From assembly GCF_023284045.1 (NCBI RefSeq), contig NZ_JAKIKQ010000023.1:1-64000 (forward strand): a DNA stretch of 64,000 bases, read 5' to 3'. Below, one piece after another: positions 33,529-42,408 of this stretch. Numbering within the stretch: position 1 is the stretch's first letter; each line of letters begins with the position of its first letter. A model generated the notes under the pieces. It was not told the DNA's origin, made no database searches, and worked only from the letters and a program-made list of their open reading frames with translations. This stretch comes from Shewanella kaireitica. Lineage in GTDB: Bacteria > Pseudomonadota > Gammaproteobacteria > Enterobacterales > Shewanellaceae. The translations under genes were made by a program, and so were the position numbers.

Positions 33529-33559
33529 AACCAGCGTTCAATTAATTTGAATGCTGGTT
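33529..33559. terminator. bidirectional terminator, dacB / acyl-CoA dehydrogenase
   Basis: AACCAGCGTTCAA pairs with TTGAATGCTGGTT (one G-T pair) around a 5-nt loop, with A-run and T-rich flanks, between convergent genes. Confidence 0.8.
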
Positions 33560-33595
33560 ATTGCGGGTTCTTTGCCCTATCTCTTTAGCGACTAT

Positions 33596-35356
33596 TTAAA
33601 ATAGAGACTCATCAATCTCCATAATAGAGGCATCGCCTGCTGCAACTTGCGATAAATGGTAGTCAGCTTTTGCTAATAATTTATCAAAATAGAAACGACT
33701 TAAATGTTGCTTTTGTTGTTTAAAGCGACTGTCTTGATGATCGTACGCCGCATTTTCCATCGCCAACCAGAAATAGCCGTATAAGCTATAACCAAACGCA
33801 TCAAGGAAATCTACGGCACAGGCATTGATTAACGCCGGCTGAGCTAGTTTAACTTCATTCACACCATTCGCTACATTGATTAATTTCTCAAACAACTGCA
33901 ATACTGCTGCTTTATCATTAGCTGATACATTATCAAACAGTGCAATATTCGCTGTCTGCTCAGCTACAAATTCAGTTAAAGCGCTAAGATTGTCACCAGT
34001 CACCTTACGGCCCAAGAAATCAATTGCCTGTATGCCATTGGTTCCTTCATAGATCTGAGCAATACGAGTATCACGTACAAGTTGCTCAATACCTGTCTCT
34101 CGAATATATCCGTGACCGCCAAATACTTGCTGCGCCATAATCGCTGCATCTAAACCTCGATCACTTAAAAATGCTTTTGAAACTGGCGTGAGTAGACCGA
34201 CATAACGACTGGCTTTAGCTTTCTGTTCAGCATTATCCGAGTATTTCGCTAAATCTAATTGCTGACCGGTATAAACAGAGAGTGCCCGTCCGGCTTCAGT
34301 TAACGTTCTTACCGTTAACAACATACGTCTGACATCACCGTGTACAAGGATAGGATCACTGCTTGCTCCCGTTGGCGAGCCGCCTGCTGCAACACCCTGC
34401 ACTCGCTCTTTCGCGTAATCAGCTGCCATTTGATAGGCCGCTTGCGAAGTGCCTAAGCCTTGGATGCCAATGGCTAGTCGTTCATAATTCATCATGGTAA
34501 ACATACACACTAAGCCGCGGTTCGGCTTACCAATGAGATAACCTTCAGCATCATCAAAATTCATTACACAGGTTGCTGACCCCTTAAGGCCCATCTTGTG
34601 TTCAATAGAGCCCACGGTAACGCCGTTACTATCGCCTAGGCTATTGTCATCATTGACTTTGATTTTTGGTACAAGAAACAGTGATATGCCATTGGTATTT
34701 GGCAGTTTTGCCAGCACTAAATGGATGACATTTTCTGTTAGATCATGGTCACCACCAGTTATAAAGATTTTACTGCCAGTAATGTTGTAACTACCATTTT
34801 CATTTGGAACCGCTTTGGTGCGTATATTGCGCAGATCAGAGCCCGCTTGAGGCTCTGTCATATCCATCGCTCCTGCCCACTCTCCGCTATACATCATCGG
34901 CAAATACTGCTGTTTAATCTTTTCAGTGCCATGCGCGTGGATAGCTAATGCAGCTCCCGCTGTCAGTGAGCCATATAAGGTAAAGGCATTACAAGCACTG
35001 TATGCCATTTCGTCAACTAACACGCCGAGCATTTTTGGCATTCCCATGCCACCCAGTTCAGGGTCGCCACATAAGCCAACCCATCCGCCCTCAGCATACT
35101 GTTCATATACTGCTTTATAACCATCAGGTGTGATCACCTTATCAGCTTCATGACGAACACCTTGCTCATCTCCGCTACGGTTTATAGGATGGATAAGTTC
35201 TCTGCTGATCTTGTCTGCTTCTTCTAAAATCGCAGCGGCAGTATCAATATCCACAGACTCTGCCATTGCAGGTAATTCGGACCAGGTTTTTGGTGCATCA
35301 AATACGTTTTCAAGTAGAAAGCGCATCTCTGCTAATGGGGCGTTGTAGGGATTCAT
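33596..35356 (-). CDS. acyl-CoA dehydrogenase, DmdC-like
   Basis: Flavin-dependent acyl-CoA dehydrogenase of 586 residues, longer than classical FadE-independent types because of a C-terminal domain. Motifs are AMDMTEPQAGSDL (flavin/substrate loop), FGGHGYIRETGIEQLVRDTRIAQIYEGTNGIQ with the catalytic Glu in YEGTNGIQ. This layout matches enzymes annotated as 3-methylmercaptopropionyl-CoA dehydrogenase (DmdC) and related acyl-CoA dehydrogenases. Actual substrate is unknown; general fatty-acid or branched-chain oxidation is equally likely. It is monocistronic, converging on dacB. Its upstream gap (350 bp) contains no gene. Confidence 0.88.
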   Translation of the reverse strand: MNPYNAPLAEMRFLLENVFDAPKTWSELPAMAESVDIDTAAAILEEADKISRELIHPINRSGDEQGVRHEADKVITPDGYKAVYEQYAEGGWVGLCGDPELGGMGMPKMLGVLVDEMAYSACNAFTLYGSLTAGAALAIHAHGTEKIKQQYLPMMYSGEWAGAMDMTEPQAGSDLRNIRTKAVPNENGSYNITGSKIFITGGDHDLTENVIHLVLAKLPNTNGISLFLVPKIKVNDDNSLGDSNGVTVGSIEHKMGLKGSATCVMNFDDAEGYLIGKPNRGLVCMFTMMNYERLAIGIQGLGTSQAAYQMAADYAKERVQGVAAGGSPTGASSDPILVHGDVRRMLLTVRTLTEAGRALSVYTGQQLDLAKYSDNAEQKAKASRYVGLLTPVSKAFLSDRGLDAAIMAQQVFGGHGYIRETGIEQLVRDTRIAQIYEGTNGIQAIDFLGRKVTGDNLSALTEFVAEQTANIALFDNVSANDKAAVLQLFEKLINVANGVNEVKLAQPALINACAVDFLDAFGYSLYGYFWLAMENAAYDHQDSRFKQQKQHLSRFYFDKLLAKADYHLSQVAAGDASIMEIDESLF

Positions 35357-35706
35357 ATTATGCTCTTAAACGATAGATTTAAACAGTTGTTTCAATCTAT
35401 CAGATATAGCAGAAAAAGGAAGTGATTTATTAATGAACGGTGTTTATTTAGCCAAGTCAACTTACTGTGACCTTATCCTTTATTTACTATTATTAGTCCT
35501 CCTCTAATCTGCGCTTGGTGTATGCAATACAATCAGAGAACCATTCACTGATTCTTCTCGGAAAATCAACATTTTTGGCTGACGTTAATCAACTCTATAG
35601 GCCCTTAAACTCGTAGTTTCACCAGTATCATTACTACATCACGATCTCTATGCTTCTGCGTTAGTTAACCATCTCAAGAATTTATCGATACAATAACGGA
35701 CAATGA
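35357..35706. other. divergent intergenic region
   Basis: AT-rich 350-bp region between two divergent genes. It must hold both promoters, but I see no clear consensus site, no palindrome of note and no small gene. Confidence 0.5.
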
Positions 35707-36354
35707 ATGAACCTACCCCAACGAATTAGCCTCCTTGGTCTTACAGCCTTTTTATACTCAGCTCCGGTCATATCATCAGAACAACAAACAGAAAAGCATT
35801 TAGATGACCCGACTCGTATCATGACAAAAATAGGTGCAGGCTACGACGGAGAGTTAACGTTCAATGGCTCTATTGGATTGGACGAAACAAGGATGTTACG
35901 TGGACAGATTAATGCTGACGGCAGTCAATGGCAGTTAGGTGGTTCATGGTTATTTGAAAAAGGCATTCTAAATGCTTATCTAAATGGCCATGAAGAGCGC
36001 AATACCTACAATTTAGGCACCTATGTCTCGTTATCATTAATGGGCGTTGATACTGGCAAGTGGATGGTATTTCCAATGGCCGGTGTGAGCTTTGTAGATG
36101 GTAAAAAAGACAACGATAATAGTACCGGAGCCTATTTAGGTGCATTTGCCATTCGTCCAATAGATGCTCAGTGGTCGCTGGTCACTTATGCGGGTGGATC
36201 AATAGGCTCTAACAACTACTCGAGCTATTGGCTCGGTGCAGGCGCTAGTTATAAAATCTCTTCTAAGCACAGTGTCAGACTTATGGGATCTTATTCAGAA
36301 GATAATTATCGTACCGATAACAAACTTAGCTTGTCTTATAGTTACGAGCTTTAG
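35707..36354 (+). CDS. predicted small outer-membrane beta-barrel protein
   Basis: Exported protein of 215 residues with a signal peptide (LLGLTAFLYSAPVISS). The mature part is a series of amphipathic strands (GAGYDGELTFNGSIG, MLRGQINADGSQWQLGGSWLF, SVRLMGSYSEDN) and ends LSYSYEL, as in small 8-strand outer-membrane barrels. I cannot assign a family. It ends in L rather than F, which is unusual for a barrel. It is monocistronic with a terminator after 60 bp. Function unknown. Confidence 0.7.
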   Translation: MNLPQRISLLGLTAFLYSAPVISSEQQTEKHLDDPTRIMTKIGAGYDGELTFNGSIGLDETRMLRGQINADGSQWQLGGSWLFEKGILNAYLNGHEERNTYNLGTYVSLSLMGVDTGKWMVFPMAGVSFVDGKKDNDNSTGAYLGAFAIRPIDAQWSLVTYAGGSIGSNNYSSYWLGAGASYKISSKHSVRLMGSYSEDNYRTDNKLSLSYSYEL

Positions 36355-36414
36355 CTAAATAGGCGGTTCGTTAAGATAAAAATGCTGACGGATACTCTTT
36401 TCATAACCTCAAAA

Positions 36415-36441
36415 AAACCGCAGTGACAAAACACTGCGGTT
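36415..36441. terminator. bidirectional terminator, barrel protein / yaiL
   Basis: AACCGCAGTG pairs with CACTGCGGTT around loop ACAAAA, with an A-run on the left, between convergent genes. Confidence 0.85.
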
Positions 36442-36461
36442 AGTTAATTAACTACACATAG

Positions 36462-37004
36462 TTACCACATGAGGTCATCTGGGATAACGTAGTCTGCATA
36501 CGGATCATCCTCTTCTACTGCTTCGACATTATCTTCCTGAGCCCATAAATAGCCAACCCAGGTTGGTACTAGTAGGTTTACACGCTCTACAAGTTTATGT
36601 GGCACTAAGTAACTTATATCTTCGTGTCTTACAATACCTAAGTGGCCTTTCAACAACTCACTTTGCATTTTCTTATCAACATAAAGTGAATAAATTTTCT
36701 TCTCGAAGGTAAAGTTAAATTTAATGTCTGCCTCCTTAGAAGGAGTAATGGCAAACTTTTTAAATTCAGTGACGAGTCCGCGAACTAAACCTTTCTCTGA
36801 GGCTTCATTAAATCGCTGTTCATTTAACTGCTTATCTTTTTCGATTTGCGCTAGCTTCTTGGCTGCGATCTCTTTTTTTAGCGCCTCGCTACCATCATCA
36901 ACTTTTGCTTTTTTGTCGCGACGTTTTTGAGTTTTAGTGTCTCTTACTTTCTGCTTACTAACCAAACCAGCTTTAAGCAGCTGTTCCTGAAAAGGGTTTG
37001 CCAT
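36462..37004 (-). CDS. yaiL: DUF2058 family protein (YaiL-like)
   Basis: Soluble 180-residue protein. The N-terminus is a helix with NPFQEQLLKAGLVSKQKVRD followed by a long basic/acidic coiled region (residues 25-75), then a folded C-terminal domain ending DDPYADYVIPDDLMW. This is the DUF2058/YaiL pattern. In E. coli this protein has been linked to nucleoprotein or ribosome contexts, but no activity is known. It lies downstream of the SDR gene by 17 bp on the same strand, so they may be co-transcribed. Confidence 0.85.
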   Translation of the reverse strand: MANPFQEQLLKAGLVSKQKVRDTKTQKRRDKKAKVDDGSEALKKEIAAKKLAQIEKDKQLNEQRFNEASEKGLVRGLVTEFKKFAITPSKEADIKFNFTFEKKIYSLYVDKKMQSELLKGHLGIVRHEDISYLVPHKLVERVNLLVPTWVGYLWAQEDNVEAVEEDDPYADYVIPDDLMW

Positions 37005-37021
37005 ATCTAATATTCTCTAAT

Positions 37022-37834
37022 TCAATTTTGTTTTTGTTTCGCTAATTGACCAATTTCGGCAATTGCTGCGCCGGCTCCACCGAGAGACCAGCCGCCGTCT
37101 ACCGGTAAAACGGCACCTGTTATATAGGAAGCCATATCAGAGGCTAAAAACAACGCTGCATTCGCGATGTCTTCGCAGCTACCATTGCGCCTCAATGGTA
37201 CACCTTTTGCGACATGATCCTGTAACTCTTGTGTTGGTGCTAATCGATCGAACCCCTCCGTCCCCGCAATAGGCCCCGGTACAATCGAGTTAATTCGAAT
37301 GCCTTTATAGCCCCACTCGATTGCAAGGGTTTTAGTTAACATATCGACGCCAGCTTTAGCTGCACAAACATGTACCTGCATCGGCATTGGCACAAAAGCT
37401 TGAGGCGCTGAAATCTGAATAATCGCACCGCCTTTGTCCTTCAATAAAGGTAAAGCTTGCTTTAATACCTGGAAACTACCTAGTAGGTCTATATCCATGA
37501 CAGACTTAAAACCATTTTCTGATAATTTCTCCGCGGTCGCTGGAAAGTTACCAGCGGCCCCACTGACTAGCACATCTATAGTACCAAAAGCTGCCGCAAT
37601 ATATTCAAAACCGAGTGATAAAGCGTCTAAATCTCTTACGTCAAAGCAAGCGCCGATATGATGACCGTCTGGGTTTTCGATGGTTAGCTTTTCCACCGCG
37701 GCATCGACTTTATCTTTGCTTCTACTCGCGACAGCGACGTTTGCGCCAGCCTTTGCGAAACTTAAAGCTATACCAAGATTGATACCGCTAGTGCCGCCAA
37801 CGACAACGACCTTTTTCCCCTGATAATCAAACAT
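37022..37834 (-). CDS. SDR oxidoreductase of the DECR2 (2,4-dienoyl-CoA reductase) type
   Basis: NADP-dependent short-chain dehydrogenase of 270 residues. The nucleotide-binding motif GGTSGINLG is at the N-terminus and NAG-like segment is GAAGNF. The usual YxxxK is replaced: the sequence around the active Lys is VHVCAAKAGVDMLTKTLAIEWG, with no Tyr four residues before Lys. Peroxisomal 2,4-dienoyl-CoA reductase DECR2 shows the same loss of Tyr and the same context (NS-PGPI-GTEG), so dienoyl-CoA reduction in unsaturated fatty-acid oxidation is the best guess. ATG 37834 has CCGGAG upstream; the frame extends to 37843. It precedes yaiL. Confidence 0.8.
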   Translation of the reverse strand: MFDYQGKKVVVVGGTSGINLGIALSFAKAGANVAVASRSKDKVDAAVEKLTIENPDGHHIGACFDVRDLDALSLGFEYIAAAFGTIDVLVSGAAGNFPATAEKLSENGFKSVMDIDLLGSFQVLKQALPLLKDKGGAIIQISAPQAFVPMPMQVHVCAAKAGVDMLTKTLAIEWGYKGIRINSIVPGPIAGTEGFDRLAPTQELQDHVAKGVPLRRNGSCEDIANAALFLASDMASYITGAVLPVDGGWSLGGAGAAIAEIGQLAKQKQN

Positions 37835-37930
37835 AAAGTGCACTCCGGTTGCGATATAAAATTAAAATCAGTTCACTAATTTCTAACTTATAGCAGTACA
37901 CTTTATTTTTAAAGCGTTTAATCTAAACGT

Positions 37931-38626
37931 TTATGCTATTGATTGATGTATCTCTTGCAAAGCCTTCAGCGGATCTAACGCTTTAGTGATCGGTCGACCA
38001 ATAACTAAGTAATCAGACCCTGCAACTAGCGCTTGTGGTGGCGTCATTACTCGGTGCTGATCACCTTTGTCACTGCCAACAGGTCTTATCCCAGGGGTGA
38101 TCAATTTAAATTCTTGGCCAAATTTTGCTTTTAATAAACTTGCTTCCTGAGCAGAGCAAACCACACCATCTAGTCCGGCGCGTTGAGTTAATGCCGCTAA
38201 ACGCAGTACATGTTCTGATGCGGGTACGTTTATGCCAAGTAATTGCAACTCATCATCACTCATTGACGTCAAGACAGTTACAGCAATAAGTAACGGTGCT
38301 TTATCACCATATTGCTCAAGCGCTCTTTTAGCCGCGTCCATCATCGCCAGCCCACCAGAGGCATGGACGTTTGTCATCCAAACGCCTAACTCAGCAGCAG
38401 CTGAAACGGCTTTAGCAACCGTATTGGGGATATCGTGAAATTTTAAATCTAAAAACAGATCAAAGCCGCGGCTATGAATATCGGTTACGATTTGAGGGCC
38501 AAATAAGGTAAACATTTCTTTACCTATTTTAAGACGGCACATATCAGGGTCAAGCTTATCTATTAGCTGCAAAGCATCGTTTCTATTGTCGTAATCTAAT
38601 GCTACCAAAATAGGTTTGTTCGTCAT
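37931..38626 (-). CDS. pyrF: orotidine-5'-phosphate decarboxylase
   Basis: Last step of UMP synthesis: decarboxylation of OMP. It has 231 residues. Conserved catalytic block DLKFHDIPNTV (Asp-Lys-x-x-Asp type) and the phosphate-binding end PGIRP with VIGRPIT. The ATG at 38626 has TTGGAG upstream and matches the usual start; the frame extends five codons further to a GTG. It lies downstream of lapB by 64 bp, as in E. coli, and may be in that operon. Confidence 0.96.
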   Translation of the reverse strand: MTNKPILVALDYDNRNDALQLIDKLDPDMCRLKIGKEMFTLFGPQIVTDIHSRGFDLFLDLKFHDIPNTVAKAVSAAAELGVWMTNVHASGGLAMMDAAKRALEQYGDKAPLLIAVTVLTSMSDDELQLLGINVPASEHVLRLAALTQRAGLDGVVCSAQEASLLKAKFGQEFKLITPGIRPVGSDKGDQHRVMTPPQALVAGSDYLVIGRPITKALDPLKALQEIHQSIA

Positions 38627-38690
38627 TTTTTCTCCAATCACTTTGCGTTTTAAATACTATTAATATGTTTTTAGGGTGGCAAGAGAACAA

Positions 38691-39851
38691 CTACTCTCCG
38701 TCTAGACCCCTTACTCTTTTTATACTTCCCCAATTTTTACAAGAGGGGCAATGCCAATACAATCTATGCGATGGAAAGCCACATTCACTGCAACGATATC
38801 CAGGGCGAAATTTAATTTGTTGCTCAACCAATTGTTCTAACATAGATAAACTTTTTTTAGCTTGACCATCTTCCGCTTGCTTAACATGCATCTTCATCAG
38901 ATGCTGAAAGCTCTTCATCGTAGGGTGCCTAATCAAACCTTCTAGAATAAGCTTCTCTGCATCTTTCTCGTTTCCTTGAGAAATCAAGTGCTGAGCTAAA
39001 GTCACAGCGATACTTGCGCCAGCGCCCTTTTCTATAGCTTCTCTAAGAAGTTCTTGATAGCCAATATTGTCATCGGTCAGTAAATAAACTTGCTTAGCAA
39101 TGGGGAGGCTGTCAGGAAAGAGGTCTACATCGGTATTGAGTAGTTTCTCTATAGATTGCTTGCAGGGCTTAAAGTCTTCAAGCTTCAGATATAGTTCAGC
39201 TAATGTAAGCAGCGCCCTTCCACAACTTGGATCAATTTTATTCGCTGATAGTAACCGTTTTAATTTTATGGCATCGTCAGTTGACTCTGCCGCTAGTTCA
39301 CAATAGAAATGAGCACTGTCGTGTTTGAGTACTTGCTGACGTTTCCGCTTAAGCTTCTTAATAATGTCGATCGCTTTTTGCCAGTCTTTGGTGACTTGAT
39401 AAATGGCAATAAGCTGTGTTTCAGCCTCTTCGCTATGACCTTCTTGATTAACAAGATTAATAAAAATCTCTTCTGCCCGATCATAAAACCCAGCTGCGAG
39501 ATAGTCTTTACCCAATTCCATCATCGCAATATCTCTTTGTTCTGTGGTTAGGCTCGGTCTAGCGATGAGGTTTTGATGAATTCGAATTGAGCGGTCAACT
39601 TCACCACGCTTTCTAAAAAGAGAACCTAAAGAAAGGTGTGTATCTATGGTTTCGTCATCGACATCCAACATAGATATAAACAGGTCAACCGCTTTGTCAG
39701 ATTCATTAGACAGTAAAAAATTCAAGCCAGTGAAGTAGTCTCTACTGAGCTGTTTTCTTTGATTTGTCTGTTTCTGTCTGACACTTCTGCGCCCCATGTA
39801 CCAGCCATAACCGGCTGCAATAGGTAGCAACAGAAATAAAATCTCTAACAT
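38691..39851 (-). CDS. lapB: lipopolysaccharide assembly protein B (TPR protein)
   Basis: Inner-membrane anchored TPR protein that controls LPS synthesis by directing FtsH-mediated turnover of LpxC. It has 386 residues with an N-terminal membrane anchor (LLLPIAAGYGWYMGRR), about nine TPR units and a C-terminal rubredoxin-type zinc domain (CSECGFPSHRLYWHCPSCKNW, given in part). This architecture is diagnostic. It starts just after lapA ends, one base apart, so lapA-lapB is a coupled operon. Confidence 0.94.
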   Translation of the reverse strand: MLEILFLLLPIAAGYGWYMGRRSVRQKQTNQRKQLSRDYFTGLNFLLSNESDKAVDLFISMLDVDDETIDTHLSLGSLFRKRGEVDRSIRIHQNLIARPSLTTEQRDIAMMELGKDYLAAGFYDRAEEIFINLVNQEGHSEEAETQLIAIYQVTKDWQKAIDIIKKLKRKRQQVLKHDSAHFYCELAAESTDDAIKLKRLLSANKIDPSCGRALLTLAELYLKLEDFKPCKQSIEKLLNTDVDLFPDSLPIAKQVYLLTDDNIGYQELLREAIEKGAGASIAVTLAQHLISQGNEKDAEKLILEGLIRHPTMKSFQHLMKMHVKQAEDGQAKKSLSMLEQLVEQQIKFRPGYRCSECGFPSHRLYWHCPSCKNWGSIKRVRGLDGE

Positions 39852-39852
39852 A

Positions 39853-40161
39853 TTACGCGTCTACTTCCTTTGTTGCACTTTCGCTCACAGCGTTAGCCTT
39901 GTCGGCTGTTAGCGTGTCATTTGCTGCAACCTGCTTCTTTAAACGCCTAATAGACAGTTTAAGTCCTGCGATATGGTACATAGCGAACACCCAGCTCACT
40001 AGAAAGCCAGCTAAAAATACGCAAGCTAGCACAACAGGCAACCTAAACTCACCCTGAGCGACAAAATAGCTAATATTAACAACTTGTTCGTTACGGGCAC
40101 CGAAGATAAGCGCTAAGAAAAAAAATGTAGCGACTAAAACGGCAATAATGAATGACTTCAC
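39853..40161 (-). CDS. lapA: lipopolysaccharide assembly protein A
   Basis: Small inner-membrane protein that partners LapB in LPS regulation. Two transmembrane helices (SFIIAVLVATFFFLALIFGA and LACVFLAGFLVSWVFAMYHI) enclose a GARNEQVVNISYFVAQGEFRL segment matching LapA, and a coiled C-terminus follows. I prefer GTG 40161, which has GGAG six bases upstream and gives 102 residues, exactly the E. coli length; the frame extends to an ATG at 40173. Next is ihfB upstream, separated by its terminator. Confidence 0.88.
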   Translation of the reverse strand: MKSFIIAVLVATFFFLALIFGARNEQVVNISYFVAQGEFRLPVVLACVFLAGFLVSWVFAMYHIAGLKLSIRRLKKQVAANDTLTADKANAVSESATKEVDA

Positions 40162-40242
40162 GTTCAGCTCCATACACGTGTTGGTAAGCTTTGATTATCT
40201 AAGAAAAAGAGTGAACTAGCCAGTGTTACCTAGGCTTTAGAT

Positions 40243-40270
40243 ATAAAAAAGCCTCCCGAGGGAGGCTTTT
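40243..40270 (-). terminator. ihfB terminator
   Basis: AAAAGCCTCCC pairs with GGGAGGCTTTT around a 2-nt loop, T-run following on the minus strand. It separates ihfB from lapA. Confidence 0.9.
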
Positions 40271-40283
40271 AATACAGTGTAAA

Positions 40284-40571
40284 TTACGCGTTGACCGCGT
40301 CAACACGTTCGCGCAGTTCTTTGCCTGGCTTAAAGTGCGGTACGTACTTGCCTTCCAAGTCAACTGAGGTTCCAGTCTTTGGGTTACGGCCAGTGCGCGG
40401 TGCACGATAATGAAGTGAGAAACTACCAAAGCCGCGGATTTCGATACGATCTCCACCCTCTAATGTATCAGCCATTTGCTCTAACATTTCTTTAATAGCG
40501 CTTTCCACTTCCTTCGCAGACAGCTGCGACTGCCTAGTGGCAAGTTTTTCGATCAGTTCGGATTTTGTCAT
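40284..40571 (-). CDS. ihfB: integration host factor subunit beta
   Basis: DNA-bending nucleoid protein (with IhfA) used in recombination, replication and transcription. The 95-residue protein starts MTKSELIEKL and carries GFGSFSLHYRAPRTGRNPKTG, the beta-arm that inserts into the minor groove with the conserved Pro. The frame runs on to 40625 but ATG 40571 matches every known IhfB start. It lies downstream of rpsA, as in E. coli. Confidence 0.95.
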   Translation of the reverse strand: MTKSELIEKLATRQSQLSAKEVESAIKEMLEQMADTLEGGDRIEIRGFGSFSLHYRAPRTGRNPKTGTSVDLEGKYVPHFKPGKELRERVDAVNA

Positions 40572-40643
40572 CCTATACCCTCTATTATCAAGCCAAACAC
40601 AGTCACCTTTTAGGGGTGCATGCACCCCTGAACTTCAAGGCGA

Positions 40644-42311
40644 TTATTTACGAGCTGCTTTGAACGCTTCAGCCATCGCACTGCTCATGACAGCGTCTTC
40701 CTGCTTGTTCAAGCTAGCCATTGCTTCTTTCTCTTCAGCTTCATCCTTAGCACGGATAGAAAGGCTGATGGTGCGGTTCTTACGATCTACACCCATGAAC
40801 TTAGACTCGACTTTGTCACCTACAGAGTAAACTGTTGATGCATCTTCGATGCGCTCACGAGAGATATCTGAAACGCGAAGGTAACCTTCAACAGTCTCAG
40901 CTAGTTCAATTGTAACACCTTTTGCGTCAACTGCAGTAACAACACCATTTACAACAACACCTTTCTTCTTATCAGCAAGGTATGCATTGAATGGATCGTC
41001 TTCAGTTTGCTTAACGCCTAAGCTGATACGCTCGCGCTCTGGGTCAACAGAAAGAACAACTGCATTGATTTCGTCGCCTTTCTTGTATTCAGCAACTGCG
41101 TCTTCGCCAGTACCATTCCAAGAGATATCAGAAAGGTGAACTAGACCGTCGATGCCGCCGTCAAGACCGATGAAGATACCGAAGTCAGTGATTGACTTGA
41201 TCTTACCAGAAACCTTATCGCCCTTGTTGAAACGCTCTGCGAAGTCATCCCATGGGTTAGTCTTACATTGCTTAAGACCTAGAGAAATACGACGACGCTC
41301 TTCATCGATGTCTAGAACTAGAACTTCTACTTCATCACCTAGGTTAACAACCTTTGATGGGTGGATGTTCTTGTTAGTCCAATCCATTTCAGAAACGTGA
41401 ACAAGACCTTCAACGCCTTCTTCAATTTCAACGAAACAACCGTAGTCAGTTAGGTTAGTAACGCGACCAGTCAAACGTGTGTTTTCTGGGTAGCGCTTGC
41501 TGATTTCTAACCATGGATCTTCGCCAAGTTGCTTAAGACCTAGTGATACACGTGTGCGCTCACGGTCGTACTTAAGAACTTTAACGTTGATTTCGTCACC
41601 AACATTAACGATTTCTGATGGGTGCTTAACGCGCTTCCAAGCCATATCAGTGATATGTAGAAGACCGTCAACACCACCAAGATCAACGAATGCACCGTAG
41701 TCAGTAAGGTTCTTAACGATACCTTTAACTGATTGACCTTCTTGAAGGTTCTCAAGAAGAGCATCACGTTCTGCGCTGCTTTCAGATTCGATAACTGCAC
41801 GACGAGAAACAACAACGTTGTTACGCTTCTGGTCAAGCTTGATAACTTTGAATTCTAATTCTTTGTTTTCTAGGTGAGCTGTATCGCGAACTGGGCGAAC
41901 GTCAACTAGAGAACCTGGTAGGAATGCACGGATACCGTTTAATTCAACAGTGAAACCGCCTTTAACCTTACCATTGATGATACCGATTACAGTTTCAGCA
42001 TCTTCGTACGCTTTTTCTAGAACGATCCAAGCTTCGTGACGCTTAGCTTTTTCGCGAGACAGTTGAGTCTCACCGAAGCCATCTTCAACAGAGTCAAGAG
42101 CAACGTGCACGGTATCGCCAACAGAGATTTCAAGCTCGCCTGAAGCGTTCTTGAACTGTTCAGCTGGGATTGGGCTTTCAGACTTAAGACCTGCGTCAAC
42201 AAGTACAGTACCGTTTTCGATGCGTACAACTACACCAGTTACGATAGAACCTGGACGGAACTCCAAAGTTTCAAGGGATTGTTCAAATAGATCAGCAAAA
42301 GATTCAGTCAT
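40644..42311 (-). CDS. rpsA: 30S ribosomal protein S1
   Basis: Large RNA-binding ribosomal protein that brings mRNA to the 30S subunit. The 555 residues contain six S1 (OB-fold) repeats with recurring DYGAFVDLGG, DYGCFVEIEEG, DFGIFIGLDGG segments and a shorter sixth repeat. The start ATG lacks a strong Shine-Dalgarno (AAAGAAAGTAACTTAAAC upstream), as in E. coli rpsA, which is translated through its folded leader and repressed by free S1. The upstream leader has two hairpins with GGA in the loop (42341-42353 and 42371-42394). It is preceded by cmk. Confidence 0.97.
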   Translation of the reverse strand: MTESFADLFEQSLETLEFRPGSIVTGVVVRIENGTVLVDAGLKSESPIPAEQFKNASGELEISVGDTVHVALDSVEDGFGETQLSREKAKRHEAWIVLEKAYEDAETVIGIINGKVKGGFTVELNGIRAFLPGSLVDVRPVRDTAHLENKELEFKVIKLDQKRNNVVVSRRAVIESESSAERDALLENLQEGQSVKGIVKNLTDYGAFVDLGGVDGLLHITDMAWKRVKHPSEIVNVGDEINVKVLKYDRERTRVSLGLKQLGEDPWLEISKRYPENTRLTGRVTNLTDYGCFVEIEEGVEGLVHVSEMDWTNKNIHPSKVVNLGDEVEVLVLDIDEERRRISLGLKQCKTNPWDDFAERFNKGDKVSGKIKSITDFGIFIGLDGGIDGLVHLSDISWNGTGEDAVAEYKKGDEINAVVLSVDPERERISLGVKQTEDDPFNAYLADKKKGVVVNGVVTAVDAKGVTIELAETVEGYLRVSDISRERIEDASTVYSVGDKVESKFMGVDRKNRTISLSIRAKDEAEEKEAMASLNKQEDAVMSSAMAEAFKAARK

Positions 42312-42340
42312 GTTTAAGTTACTTTCTTTAATAAACCACA

Positions 42341-42394
42341 GCCCATCCTGGACGCGGAGTCAGTATAATAATTTGCCTCATCCTTGGGGCAAAT
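42341..42394 (-). promoter_or_regulatory. rpsA leader hairpins with GGA loops (S1 autoregulation)
   Basis: On the mRNA strand, ATTTGCCCCA / TGAGGCAAAT (42371-42394) encloses loop AGGA, and nearer the start GTCCA / TGGGC (42341-42353) encloses loop GGA. The E. coli rpsA leader also folds into successive hairpins with GGA in the loops, which S1 recognises to control its own translation. The arrangement here fits that model. The transcript start must lie upstream, within or before cmk's end. Confidence 0.55.
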
Positions 42395-42408
42395 AGTTAA
42401 ATACCTGC

